Assembly: GCF_020085105.1 (NCBI RefSeq)
Contig: NC_058055.1
Location: 22,239,822 to 22,303,821 of the forward strand
Direction of reading: 5' to 3'
Length of the DNA: 64,000 nucleotides
Source of the DNA: Siniperca chuatsi
Taxonomy: Eukaryota > Chordata > Actinopteri > Centrarchiformes > Sinipercidae
Within the stretch, counting starts at the first letter, position 1. Every line of letters starts with the position of its first letter. Below are positions 12,453 through 39,099 of the stretch, in pieces. Position numbers and translations under genes: made by a program. A model generated the notes under the pieces. The model was not told the origin of the DNA, did not search any database, and saw nothing but the letters and a program-made list of their open reading frames with translations.

Positions 12453-12900
12453 GAGTGATGTGGCGGAACGAGTCGGCTCTATGAGCCGGCTCCGGTCTGA
12501 GAGCGGAGGCGACCGCCCACCCCCCCTTTGTTTCATATTATATTATACAAATAAAACTGAAATATATACAGTATGTGTCTATATAGAGTTGCGCAATTAT
12601 TTATTAGCCATATCCTGCTATTAGTAGGGTGTTATTTTTGTTATACAACTAGGATAACTTGACATTTCTTACTTTTTAACCATAAATATGAGCGAATATT
12701 TAAATGTATGGCAGATGAAGAATTTTGCATGTTTATTTCTTACAGCAAATAAGTAATTATTATGTAATATGTAACTGAGGCAGTGGCCAGCAGAAGTGGT
12801 ACTTAATGAAGAGCTGTTTGGGAGCCGAAAGAACCGACTCCCGGAAAGGAACTCAGCCATAAGATCCGGCTCCCGTCAAAGAGCCGTAATTCCCTCACTA
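12453..12900. mobile_element. hAT-like MITE upstream of BCKDK
   Basis: Both ends carry imperfect inverted copies of a 'gtgagg..cggctct.tga.gccgg' pattern (start 'gagtgatgtggcgg', end 'gtaattccctcacta'). The flanks 'tccttg' and 'accttg' may be a decayed 8-bp target duplication. The middle is AT-rich and non-coding. It ends about 65 bp before the CCAAT-containing part of the BCKDK promoter. Confidence 0.6.
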
Positions 12901-12929
12901 GTACCTTGCAGTACGGTAATATGGGGGGT

Positions 12930-13170
12930 TGTTGGTGCGGTTTCGCTCCGCCTCTGATTGACTGATTGGTTTAGCTGTCATGTCGTCGCCCCGGCACTCT
13001 CCCACTGGCCAATGCGTACAAAGCCCTTTCTGTACCCTCTCCCTACTGTTTTCAGATAGATGCCTTTGTGCACCATTGCGACGCGAAGCTAATGGCCTCG
13101 TAGCAACCTTCTATTTTAGTGCTTGTACGGGAACAGGACAGCCCTGTTCACACACACAGCTCGTCTCCAA
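12930..13170 (+). promoter_or_regulatory. bckdk: Probable BCKDK promoter and 5' UTR
   Basis: The region is richer in CpG than its surroundings. It contains two ATTGG boxes ('ctgattgactgattggttt', near 12955-12973) and one CCAAT box ('ggccaatgcg', near 13008), the usual NF-Y sites. No TATA box is placed convincingly. Two upstream ATGs lie in the likely 5' UTR: one at 12980 opens a 76-codon frame overlapping the BCKDK start, and one at 13092 is followed by a stop after three codons. The transcription start is not known. Confidence 0.55.
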
Positions 13171-24447
<11,277 letters not shown>

Positions 24448-25725
24448 AGCTCCCCATTGGTCATCTTTGTAGATCCCATCCTAGGAGTCAGGCCATGCAG
24501 GAGTACAGAGGGGTTCCCACCAGAAAGGATGGTATGGACTACAGGACTTTGGTCCACAAAGTAATAGCCTACACAGTATGTTGTCAGAAAGCTCCTAAAT
24601 TCACCAACCCACTACTTGTACTTTTTTTTTTTTGTCTTAGACTGATTATAAGCTATGTTAGCTCTCGAGTTGATGATTTCAGTTGTTTTCCTTTGTGTTT
24701 TGTACACTGTGGCATGTCGTCTTGAAGTTTTAAGGTGTGTATGAACTTTTGAATGTGTTTAGGTTATCGGGACAAACTGTGCATGATAGTGGACGTGGAT
24801 GTTTAATGTGGAAGGAAGGAAAGGAAAAAGAGCTTCAGTTTTAAAGAAGTTCACTTTGAAGTTTTTGCATAGCCTCAAAACAGGAACAGACGTTTTTGAT
24901 GATAAAAGTTTTGAAAATGAAACTTCTGAGACACTCCAGCAACCCTGTCAAAATCTCCTCAAAGTGCCCAAAGCTGCTCACATGTTCCATGATGATCAAT
25001 TCAGCTATAGTTTGAATAACCAGATCCTTGCAGTGCTTTATCAGCTATTGTATCAAAATTTAAGGTCTACAATGGAAAACGGCTTGTGTTGGTCGGAAAA
25101 CTACACAAGGAATAACTTCAGTATCCTCATATTAAAGCTGATACGCTTTCCAGCATGTGCTGTAAACCTCAATCCTTAGCGATATTCTACTAAGCCTTCT
25201 CTGAGTTCAGCTCTGGCTGATAAATGCAGAAGAAACTGCCAAAACACCAAAAGCTCATTAACAGATTTCTGTCTTGTTCTGTTTTGAGAACACACGCCAT
25301 GATGAACTTCTCTGTTCAGCAGTATTTTTGTGGAGCTTTCAGGCAGGGAAGCCAACCGAGATGTTCAGTTGCCTTACTGCGTGACGCTAGTCCTTCAACT
25401 GCATGCTGACTTTTACTTGTCTTGTTTTCTTTTTTGTTGCCTTTATCAGTTCGCACACATGCACACCATGTCAGTTTCATTAGTTTGATGTCAGATGTTT
25501 TTGCACAATGAATAGATCTCTCATTGTAACGCTCAGCATTTGCACCAATCATAGCAGTTTTTGACTTTATTATAACTTTCAGAGTAACAATATACCAGAG
25601 AAGTATTGTCTAATATTGTCTTCTTTTTCAGTTTTATCTGATTTAAGATACTTTTTTAGAAAGTGTGTCAGTTGCATATTAGGTTTTCTGTCTTTTATGA
25701 AATAAATATCTTACCCTGGGTACGA
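24448..25725 (+). other. bckdk: Probable BCKDK 3' UTR
   Basis: Sequence after the BCKDK stop is free of recognisable repeats down to an AATAAA hexamer at about 25701 ('atgaaataaatatc'), followed by a GT-containing stretch. It contains an unexplained 126-codon open frame at 24799-25179 with no recognised domain. The cleavage site is a guess. Confidence 0.5.
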
Positions 25726-26209
25726 CAGGGTTTCTGCACTGTTAACTATGGAGGTTGCTAGTCATTCTTTTCTCCAGATCTCAACTTGATTATGTCATTA
25801 CCATGAGGCAACAAATGGCCGTATTATCTATCTTTTTGTTTTTAGTTTTATTAATTTTGCGATTTTGACCCTTTTTTTCCCCCTACAAATTTAGAAATGT
25901 TCAGTTCCCTAACAACTTGTCATTGGTAAAGGTCTCAGTATACTTCAAACAAACAAGGTCGTACAACATGTCGTCCGACCAATCTGAAAGGCAAAAGTGT
26001 TGACACCTGTTCTGAATGGCTCTAGAAAACCTCCCATCATCCCCTCCTCCTGGCTGCATCCCACTGACTCCCTAATCTCTCTTTCCAATAATTCTGTGTC
26101 TTTTGCGTGTCTTTGTAGTCTCAACGCAATTCATCGTACAAATGGGGATAACACTGCACTTGCAGACAGTCTCTCTTCGAAGGCATTCATGGTGTTACCC
26201 TCTTGTTGT

Positions 26210-26242
<33 letters not shown>

Positions 26243-29200
26243 GGATGGAAGTAGTTGTCTGAAGAATTAAAAAGAGAGCTTGAGGGAGACGTTCAAACCC
26301 TGTGTACTTTCACTCCTTCAAACATCTGGCCAAAGTGGGTGAGATTGTCAGGTTGTCTGTTTCAGAAAGTTGCAAAAATTGTTGGACACAGCCCCTAACA
26401 AATCCATCAAAAAGGGTGTTTCAGATGCTGTTAAGACGATCTGACAAGCACTTTGTTTTAAGCATATTGAGTCACTAGTGCAGCAACAAGGACACAAACA
26501 CAGCCATTTTGTTCATGAAATGCAAGACGAAGTAGGGGTTGGGCAAAATTAGCCATTTTGTTTTTTAAGGACATGTTCTCTTGATATCAAACATTTTTTC
26601 TTGTGATGTCACCTGAAATGTCTCCTCATCTCGGGATAACAGGCGTCGGTAATTGATCCAAGTCTGTTTCAGAAAGTCATTCCTCTCTATCTGAAGACAA
26701 ACAGATGAGTACCATGAAAACATCATTTATCTTGGAAAATAAATCAAGGATAAAACTGTTGCTCTCAAACAAAATGACAAAATAATCAAGTTATGATCTC
26801 AAAATAACCTATCAAATTATTAGCAAACCATGGCCACACTGAGTATCCAGTTCTATGAATCAAATAATACAGTACAGAAAAAAAACTGAAGCCAAGTCTT
26901 GAGGTTCAGAAATTTGCCCCAATCACCTCAAGCGCTCATATTTTGTTGAACATTGAGCACCAGTTGTCACGCAATAAATCATCCTGAATGCTACATTTAC
27001 ACTTTAGTTTTATCTGTTGGGAGAATTTGTTATTATATTAGCCTATATCTTTTTAGCAGAGAGGGCATTGGGAATCTTGAGCTGTAATTAACAAGATGGG
27101 AAATCTATGAACTTTGTAAACCATCAAAAGTTTGTATCCAAAGCAGTTTGGCATCTTCTCATTTTTGTCTCTGAGAGACTCAACCTGTTAATTATCGGTT
27201 GTATTATTTGGCCAGGAGCTGTACAGCATTTTATTCTAAAGCTGTATCTTAAAAGCTTTAGAATCACATACATTGTATAGTCTACCTAATGGGGAAATGG
27301 GACTGTCTTAGAAAACCTAGAAATAATATAAGATTCTGAAATGTTTTATATTTTACAAATTAAGTAACTGGTTCACAAAATGTCTCCCAAGCTTTTTTGT
27401 TTGTTTGTTTTGTTTACATACAAATGTTCGTTGAGTAAAAATTAGATTTTAGCTTGTGAGACATTGTGAAGTCATAAGTGAGCCAGTTATTTCAGTTGTA
27501 AGACATTTAAACATGATCTGATTTGATTTGTGTAAGGCTCATTTATTTTGACATTTAATGAAACAAAACAACAAATAACCCAGTATAATTCACAGCGCCA
27601 GAATGACGGAGAATGGCCTGCATTATCTGTACCTGTATCCTTGCTGAGGCAGTGTATATGAATGAATGTGTTTATTGTGGCTTTAAAGGTCTTGAAGATG
27701 TAGTATATATGTAGCTTATGCATGTAAAGCGGGGGGTTAACCCCACATAGCTGCCAGATGTTGGTAAACAATGGTTTGAGGCTTGTGTCCCTTTTGAGAC
27801 ACATTAGCAGGTAACCAGCATCATTCAGAGATTTTCTTCTATTCCAAAATGTTGCTGGTAAAATGTGGCTTATAATTTTTGGATTTGGCAGCCAGGCTGT
27901 GGCTTTTATGAAGCATGTCTGCCCTCTGCTGGCCTAAAAAGAAAAGTGCAGGCAGAAAACATTTAAGTGCATCATTTCAGTTTTTGGAGGGGAAGAGGAT
28001 GTACCACAAATGAATTTCTACTTACCAGGTTTCTGATTTTGTAATTTTTGCAGATAGAAATGAGGATTTAAAAAAAAAAAAAAAAAAAAAAATTCAACCT
28101 CCAGTACAAAGCCAAGTCATGTTACTGACAAAATGTGCTTATGCCATGGAGTGTTTTGTCTCGTAGACTGAAATGAGTTTTTCCACGTTTTCTGTTGTGT
28201 TAATGTAAACATAAAATGTTACTTGGTTGGAACTTTGAGAGTGATCTTCAGTTTTTTTTTTTTTTTTTTTTGTGATCAATCTGTTTTAATTTTCATAGTT
28301 CTCATAAAATATGAAAGTATCATGAAAGTGTCACGACTGCAGTCTTTCTTTCTCTTCTCAGGAATTTACTGTTGTCACAAGAGTCTTGCAGCTATCTAAG
28401 GGAGAATCTGTAAACATTTGCAGACCTTTTCTATGAGATGAGCAGTGGACAGTTTTCTCAGCTGGCTGGGACTGGGACATGCTGCCCTTCAGGGAAAACA
28501 ATTCCTGCATCACAATTAATCAAAACAGTTACAGTGATGATTCATCTCTGCTCACCACATAGAAATAAAAGCTTCACATAATGCTGATAGTCAATATCAT
28601 GTTGATATGTCAATATAAGTTGGCAGATATGCAAATGCAGTTGCACAGCAGTAAACTGCAGCAATATCAAGCCCCAATGTTTTAATGGCAGCATTTGATA
28701 CACAACATAGTTTTGTATGTTTTTAGCTAGAGTTTTATTTATTTATTTACATATATTTAAATTTCAATTAAGTTTACTGTTAAGAAAATAATCTTGTATT
28801 AATTGTTACTGTCATTTTTGGTAATAAAGGTTATTGTTCAAGAGTAAAATATCCTTACTTAGACATCTTTATCACAAAATGATTTTGGAAAAACAAGTCT
28901 ACAGCCATGCTAGCAGCTCTGTGAGGCTGTATGAAGGCACCATGGGTGCAGTATAGGAATGTCTTTAGGATAGGTATATAGGACGTATTTAGGCTCTCTT
29001 AATACATACTTGCTTGGTACAGTGGTGTTTTGAGCCAAATGCTAATGTCAGCATGCTAACATGCTGATGTTTAGCAGAAATAATGTTTAACCATGTTCAC
29101 CATCTTAGTTCGGCTTGTTAGCATGCTAACATTTGCTAATTTGAACGAAACACAATGGACAGCTGATGCTGATAGGAATGTCATTAACTAAACTATTGAT

Positions 29201-31730
29201 CAAACTGAAATTTGACCTGATGACAGCCTAGATTAAATGTTAAACCTGCAATAACTTTTTTTGCCACTTGGGGGCAGCAGAAACAAATGACATGACATTA
29301 AGTTGATATGGTGAACTTGTTAGCAAACAGTTGCTTATTTAAACATCCAGCAGTTTAGGAGCAACATTGGCATTCATTTGCAGCTAAGTAATGAGCTGAA
29401 ACTCGCTATAAGCTTCCTAAAGCATAGGAACTGCAGATTCAGGTGATAATTCTCTGTAGGTTCATCACTACAAGCAATCCCTTTCACAGACACACTGTTT
29501 AAGGGATCAGTATTACAGTAAATCAGTAAAAGTATTACAATTCATCCTGATGGAGCCATGAATGTGTGTACCAAATTTCATGACAATGGCTGGTTATAGA
29601 CACACGAGACAATGAGAACCTTAAAATTTTATTTTAATTTGGAAGTCTGTTGCAGGATGTGAATTTCATCTTCTAACACAGGTCTCCATGACCTCTGCAG
29701 TATTCATTTAAGAAGCACAAATCCACAAACACAAGACAAAGCAATATATTCTCTGATAAGACCCCCTGGTGCACTCTCACCGTACAACTAAACTACAAGT
29801 GCACTTTTGTCTCCTCTGAGAAGCAAGAAACAAACAACTGAGTAACACTTTGGTCAGTCATCTTATTTGGAATGTGATAACAGGTTGGTACGTTTTTCGT
29901 TTTTAAATGCAGTAACATACACCGACCTCATCCAAGGCAGCGGCAACTCTGTGTGTGTTGATTCTTTCAGTTAACACACACCGAAAGGTCTCCAATATTT
30001 AGTACAAAACTGGAGGTCACAAGCTCATGCTGATTACAACATGCACTCTGCGACTGTTCTCATTTCCTCCTCACCATTTTCTCTAGCCCTTTGGGCCTTC
30101 ATCCGACTCAACGTTCAAACTTTATTGGTTTAAACTTTGTCATGATTAACAACATTCCCAGCAAACTGATCTGCTTGTGTTATGACCTTAAGCAAAACAG
30201 CAGTTCATAAAGGCGATAATTCTAAGGCAGAACTATATTTGGACAGTAACACATTCATATTTAAGCACTTTGAGCAGCATCAGTATGCAGAATTGACTGG
30301 TTTGACCCCTTTTTCACAGGCTCCATGATCTTTGTAAAAGACAATAGAAGCTGAAGGAAGTTGATGATAAAACGTTTGAGGCTTGTCTGAGATTTGATGT
30401 AAAAACACAGTGACAATTTTACAAGAATGCAACATTTTTTAAGACTTCACAACAAAACTTTTCAACTCTGGTGGTAATTTTTTTTTTTTTTTTTTTTACC
30501 ATGCTGCACCAAACACTCACATACATAGTGTAGAAATGCCCTCAATCCTTTGCAGTGCGATGCATGACATGGCTCTTTACGGTTAAAACATCAAGCTCAG
30601 TTTTATGTGAAATGTGAGTCTGACTGACGAGCAGGTTGAGTGTGAAGAGTGAGGCCTGCACTCACCACCTAATCCATGCAACAGGGTTGGGGTCCGATAG
30701 CATTTTATCAAATCTGAATCAAGCGCTGAATCAGCTTAGTAAATCCACTTTTTAAAAAATTTATTATTTAATCTATTTAACGTTCAACATTTGCAAGGAA
30801 CAAGACTTATGAATAACTAAAACTCAAAGTATCAGATCTGTAATGTTGGCTGAAAAGACCGAACCAATACAGTTTTTAATGGTGGTGCCAGCTGTAGGTG
30901 TAAAACATACTTTGGTACATCTTATTTTTCATAAGCTACTTGCACCAAATACTGGAGGTCCTGATACATGACTATTAAATTGATCAGCTTAAATTATTGA
31001 TACATGAGTAAGTAATATAAGTTTAACTGGGAGATTCCCCATGACTGACACTAACTTGACAGACCACTCTGTTGATGAACTGCAAGTGTAGTTGTTAGAG
31101 AGTGGTTCTTCTTTCTCTAACAAACAATCTTTGGCTGAGAACAGAAACCATCTTACAGAGAGCACAATAATCAAACAGTCAAGCCTACATTAAGGCAAGT
31201 TACTTATGGCATTAACGTTAATTAGCTTAAGCTCCCGGCGGCGTTTGCCATTTCTTCTGGTGAAAGTGATGGCAGTGCCTTGCTAGCAAAGCATGAGGGG
31301 AGATACAAGATTCAACAAGAGTTTGTTAACCTCAGAGTGAATCCGGGTATTTTGCAAACATAGAACCAGATCCAAAATGGAACCGGCTATCGTCACCCAA
31401 CCCTAACATGAAAACACAGACATGGCATAAAAATGGCACACAGAACATAATAGCCCTTTTTCTGTAAACCTTTTTACATTATCTATGACCAACACGTTAC
31501 AAATCTAAAGCACAGACAAGGTCACTGCACAGATCCTACAACGCAACTTTACCTTAAGAATAATTTCTGACATGTATTGGCTGTCTGTGCTGCAAAGTGA
31601 GGAGCTTTAAAGCTCACTGCCTACGAGTCCAAGCAAGGCATTAACAATGACCGGAACAAACATCAGAGAAGGGAGAGGACTTGATAAATATGGGATACAA
31701 AGGGAAGTCCTTAAAGCTGCTGTCATGTTA
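25726..31730. other. Convergent intergenic region with probable ORAI2 3' UTR at its right end
   Basis: No coding exon is recognised. The right part probably contains the ORAI2 3' UTR, since vertebrate ORAI2 messages have long ones; minus-strand AATAAA hexamers (TTTATT on the plus strand) occur near 30760, 30121, 29622 and 28735. Homopolymer runs occur near 26215-26240 (A), 28071-28091 (A), 28252-28271 (T) and 30479-30497 (T). A repeat copy lies at 28905-29605. Confidence 0.4.
28905..29605 (-). repeat. Percomorph interspersed repeat, reverse copy
   Basis: It begins with 'cagctctgtgaggctgt', continues with 'gtcagcatgctaacatgctg' and 'ttgttagcatgctaacattt', and ends with 'gatggagccatgaatgtgtg'. 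These are reverse complements of modules in the copy at 1780-2525. A short unit 'tttgccacttgggggcagca' near 29265 recurs inverted at about 9348-9368. Confidence 0.7.
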
Positions 31731-35464
<3,734 letters not shown>

Positions 35465-37454
35465 AGCACCTGGTGGGTATAAAGAGGAGACATGTTGCCG
35501 CTATTTTCGTCTCCTCCTCACTTGGACTACATAAGATGCTGCAATACAAGCAGTGTGATTAAGCCATAATCACATAAAAGGCTCCTTTTCCCCCCCTGCT
35601 AGAGTCTCTTTCAGACATGCGTCATGTAAAAATGATGGAAATTCAACATGACATTCTCAAGTCTGATTAAGTCCCAGTGTCACTTTTGTCAAGTTGTGAA
35701 GGTATTTTTACAAGGTCAGACCTTAACAATTCTGTAAGACTTCCAACACGACAAAAGTCTGATTGCATGCCATCACACTGACGTAAAGCGTACAGCAGCA
35801 CAAGATAAATACATAAATACACACCTTCTTGAGAGCGCTGCAATAAATTAATCACTTAATTAAAATTTCTCGAGAATAAGATTAATAAAGTTTAATAAAC
35901 CACAAAACACTTTTGCCCATCGCAGTGAATGGCAAAAGAGGTTAAAGAATAAAACCTTGTACAACCCAGAATGATCATTTTACATACATTAAACAGGAGT
36001 CCCAACTTAACGTCACTGTACGCTTGTGCGCTGTCAGACATTATAAAACAGGCAGCAAAAATCTCTATCTAATGAATGGTGAAACTGATGAGAAAATGTA
36101 TCAAGTGATTCAAGTGAAATGTAAAATCCACACAACATTTATGTGATGCAATATTTATTTTTATAGGGACACGTACATAGTGTGGACCAATGCCACTGCA
36201 TTTAAAAGCCTAAGATAGTTTGCAACTCCCGTCCCTAAGGGGCCTTTATACAAATACACACAACTCAAGAGGAAAAGCACCTTATCATTCATGACTACAT
36301 GACTGATCCCTCTGTTTCTTAATTGTGATGATGATGATGATAAACATTACGAAAACAATAGTATAATTCATCTTCAGTATTGTTTATGGTGACTTTAACA
36401 CTTTAATGTGTTATTTTAAAGCACCTCCTCTTTGGTGCAAATGCATAAAATGCAAAAACAAAAAACAAAACAAACCTAAAGTCAGATGTTATCATTTTAA
36501 CTTTTTACATTATACCAGAGTGCAGCTCCATGTTTCTGTTATTGTTCAACGATAACGCTGCCCTTTTAAGGGAAACCATAAATATTCCCACAAGATATGG
36601 TGAACTTTTTTGGGGGGCGTGAAGTCCATCCGTCACAATAATGTTTTGCTCCAGCATGCTGTTAGCAAAGAGCCAGAGAATTTGTAAAGGAGTATTAACT
36701 TGTGAGTGTCCCACCCCCCTCTCAGCCCATGTGTGCTGTAAGTGGCAGCAGTAGGAGATGGAGGGAGAACAGGAAATAACTAATATGAGAAAGATAAATC
36801 ATGAATACAAATATAGGGAATTTTAAAAATAGCAGCAACTGTGCTGCCATGTTCTGTTTCCTCACAATATTTTTGTACCTAGAAGATTAGAAAATATAGA
36901 TTTTATAAACATCATGATAATTGTAATAAAACACCTTAAAGTTAGACATTATAAGTACACCCCATAACTGATAGAAATAAGAAATAAAAAGAAAATGGTC
37001 TATATTTTGATCTATTATGCACCTGTTAACCTGCAGTTGAGGTTTTGCACTGTCTGCATGTTTTAATATACATTATTAGCTTATCTTATCAATGAACCGA
37101 TCATTAGAAGACAAAAACTGGGATCTACTGCCAAGTCATTATGGGAGGTTAATGTCAGCTAATGGCAAAGAAAATGCAAGCAGCTGCATTACTTTGCATA
37201 TTGTTTTGATGACGATTAGTTATTGTTCGATGCGTGTTGTATTTTAAAATGTAACAATGATTAAAATTCAATGATGAACATACATAATGTTGTGATGCTC
37301 TGATAAACCTGATGCATGGTGCATTACCTCCCTTGCTATAGGTTGTTGTCATTGTCCATGCAAATTGGGATTTTGCACTCTGTAACTCTGTTGGGAAAAT
37401 AGAGTCGAAGCAATTGTAAAATACTACAACTGGCAGTGTGTCAAACCTGTCATT

Positions 37455-37967
37455 TACACTACATGACCAAAAGTATAAGGACACCCCTGTCCACTTTTAT
37501 GTACTTTTGGTCTGGGGCTGTTGTTCTTGGTTTGGACCCCTTAGTTCCAATGACGGGAAATTGTAATGCTGCAGCATACAATGGTTTTATCCAGTTTTAA
37601 AATGACAACAGCCCCATGTCAAAGCCAGGTCCATGAAGAAATGTTTGTCCCAGTTTGGTGTGGAAGAACATGACTGCCCTGCAGAGAGCCCTGACCTCAA
37701 CCCCATCCAACACCTTTGGGATGAACTGGACCACTGACTGCCAACATACTGGTCAACCTCACTAATGCTCTTGTGGCAGAATGGGAGGAAATCCTGCAAC
37801 CGGGTTCCAAAAGTAAAGAAGTAGAAAAGAAGCTATAAGATACCAGCATATTAATACCTATGGTTTGGGAATGACGTGTTCAGCAATCTGAACAAGAATA
37901 TTCAACGATATGGATGAAATCCTACCCCCAAACCCTTGTCCATATACTTTGGCCACATGGTTACTGT
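37455..37967 (+). mobile_element. Internally deleted Tc1-like transposon
   Basis: The left end 'catgaccaaaagtataagga' and right end 'gtccatatactttggccaca' are inverted copies. Between them is a fragment of a Tc1 transposase (CPAESPDLNPIQHLWDELDH) carrying stops and a large deletion. The element is dead. It lies in the ORAI2 5' UTR intron. Confidence 0.85.
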
Positions 37968-38722
37968 ATGTGTCTATGTGAAGTTATGGCATGTCAGCTC
38001 AGCGACCCCACTCCGTGTTCATCTCTATTAACCAAAACCACAACTTTAAGTGTGCAAACACAAGCCACTGGTTTTCCGAGTTTGCGCAAACTTGTTCATT
38101 ACCTATCAAGGTAACGACGGCAGCAAGCCAAATTGGAAAGATTCATTATCCACCGCATTTATCGTGTCCTTTTTACCAGGCGAAATATTGCGGTAACTGT
38201 ATTAAACTGGAAGTACAAAACTGGCTGGTGGTCACAACTTCGGAATTTAAAGTGATGCATTGTTACCAGGTTAAAATGCAAGACACACATTATCTAACTT
38301 AGCGAGTTAGGCACAGAGTCCTCGTGTGATTCCCCCAGATTTTGCAGGGGTAACACTTCAGCAGATGAGTGCACCTTTACGCCTCTATGTATATTTAGAT
38401 CACTGGTAAGTTAGCAGGATCCGTTTACCCAGTTCAGCTAACAGAAAGCTAGTCTAACACAGTGCTACAGTTATTTTAATTCAACGTTCCTGCCAAGCCG
38501 GAAAAGAAAAGTAATTAAAACATTAATGTAAAATATTCAGTTTCATAAATGAGACTGAAATCATCTCCACTCGTCATGGTTATAAGCAGTACTTGAATGT
38601 GTAACAATATTCAGACGTTAGACACCGACTCCTCTTGCTAGCTAACTTAGTTAATCAACACGATTTCTAATCAAGTTGCTCGCCTGTTATGCAATTAGGC
38701 AACCAGACTACTTTCATCTTAC

Positions 38723-38955
38723 CTGTCTGCCGAGGTGCCTTTTGAATTACTGAAACAAACTCCAAGGAGGTCTTCTCTTCACACTGTACAAGACAATAAA
38801 TGAACACTGCCCGGACCACTCCGAATGTTTTGGTTGAACAACTTCCGCTCTTCGGTTGCGCTTATCAAAAATAACGTTACCTTAGTTCAGCTCCAGCAGT
38901 CATGACAGGGTCTGTAACTTTAACTGTTACTCCTCACCGCCATATTTAGCGTACC
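38723..38955 (-). other. orai2: Probable ORAI2 5' UTR exon
   Basis: On the minus strand the sequence ends in 'ctcggcagacag|gtaagatg', a strong splice donor upstream of the coding exon acceptor at 35469. There is no in-frame coding need for it, so it would be non-coding. A second good donor, 'cacccag|gtacgct', occurs at about 38956, so one or two alternative leader exons are possible. The start is not defined. Confidence 0.5.
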
Positions 38956-39090
38956 TGGGTGATGGCGTTCCTCACTGTCAAATACTTTCACCGGGCATCG
39001 GTTTCTGTCTTTTCGGGGCCGTTCGGACCAGAAACCCGCTGATGGTGAGGAAAACTAAAGTCGTTACAAGAAGGCTTCCGGTTGGGCGTG
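38800..39090 (-). promoter_or_regulatory. orai2: Probable ORAI2 promoter region
   Basis: CpG density rises here compared with the AT-rich flanks. Motifs include an ETS-like 'cttccggtt' (39075-39083), a YY1-like 'ccgccat' (38937-38943) and 'cttccgctctt' (38841). No TATA box is evident. The position just upstream of the 5' UTR exon supports the call. Confidence 0.5.
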
Positions 39091-39099
39091 TTGCCTTCA

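Noticed and set aside
13123..13170. Extension of BCKDK upstream to 13123
   Set aside because: The frame stays open but has no ATG before 13171.
27487..27804. 105-codon minus-strand frame in the intergenic region
   Set aside because: No domain, no conserved splice context, AT-rich composition typical of chance frames.
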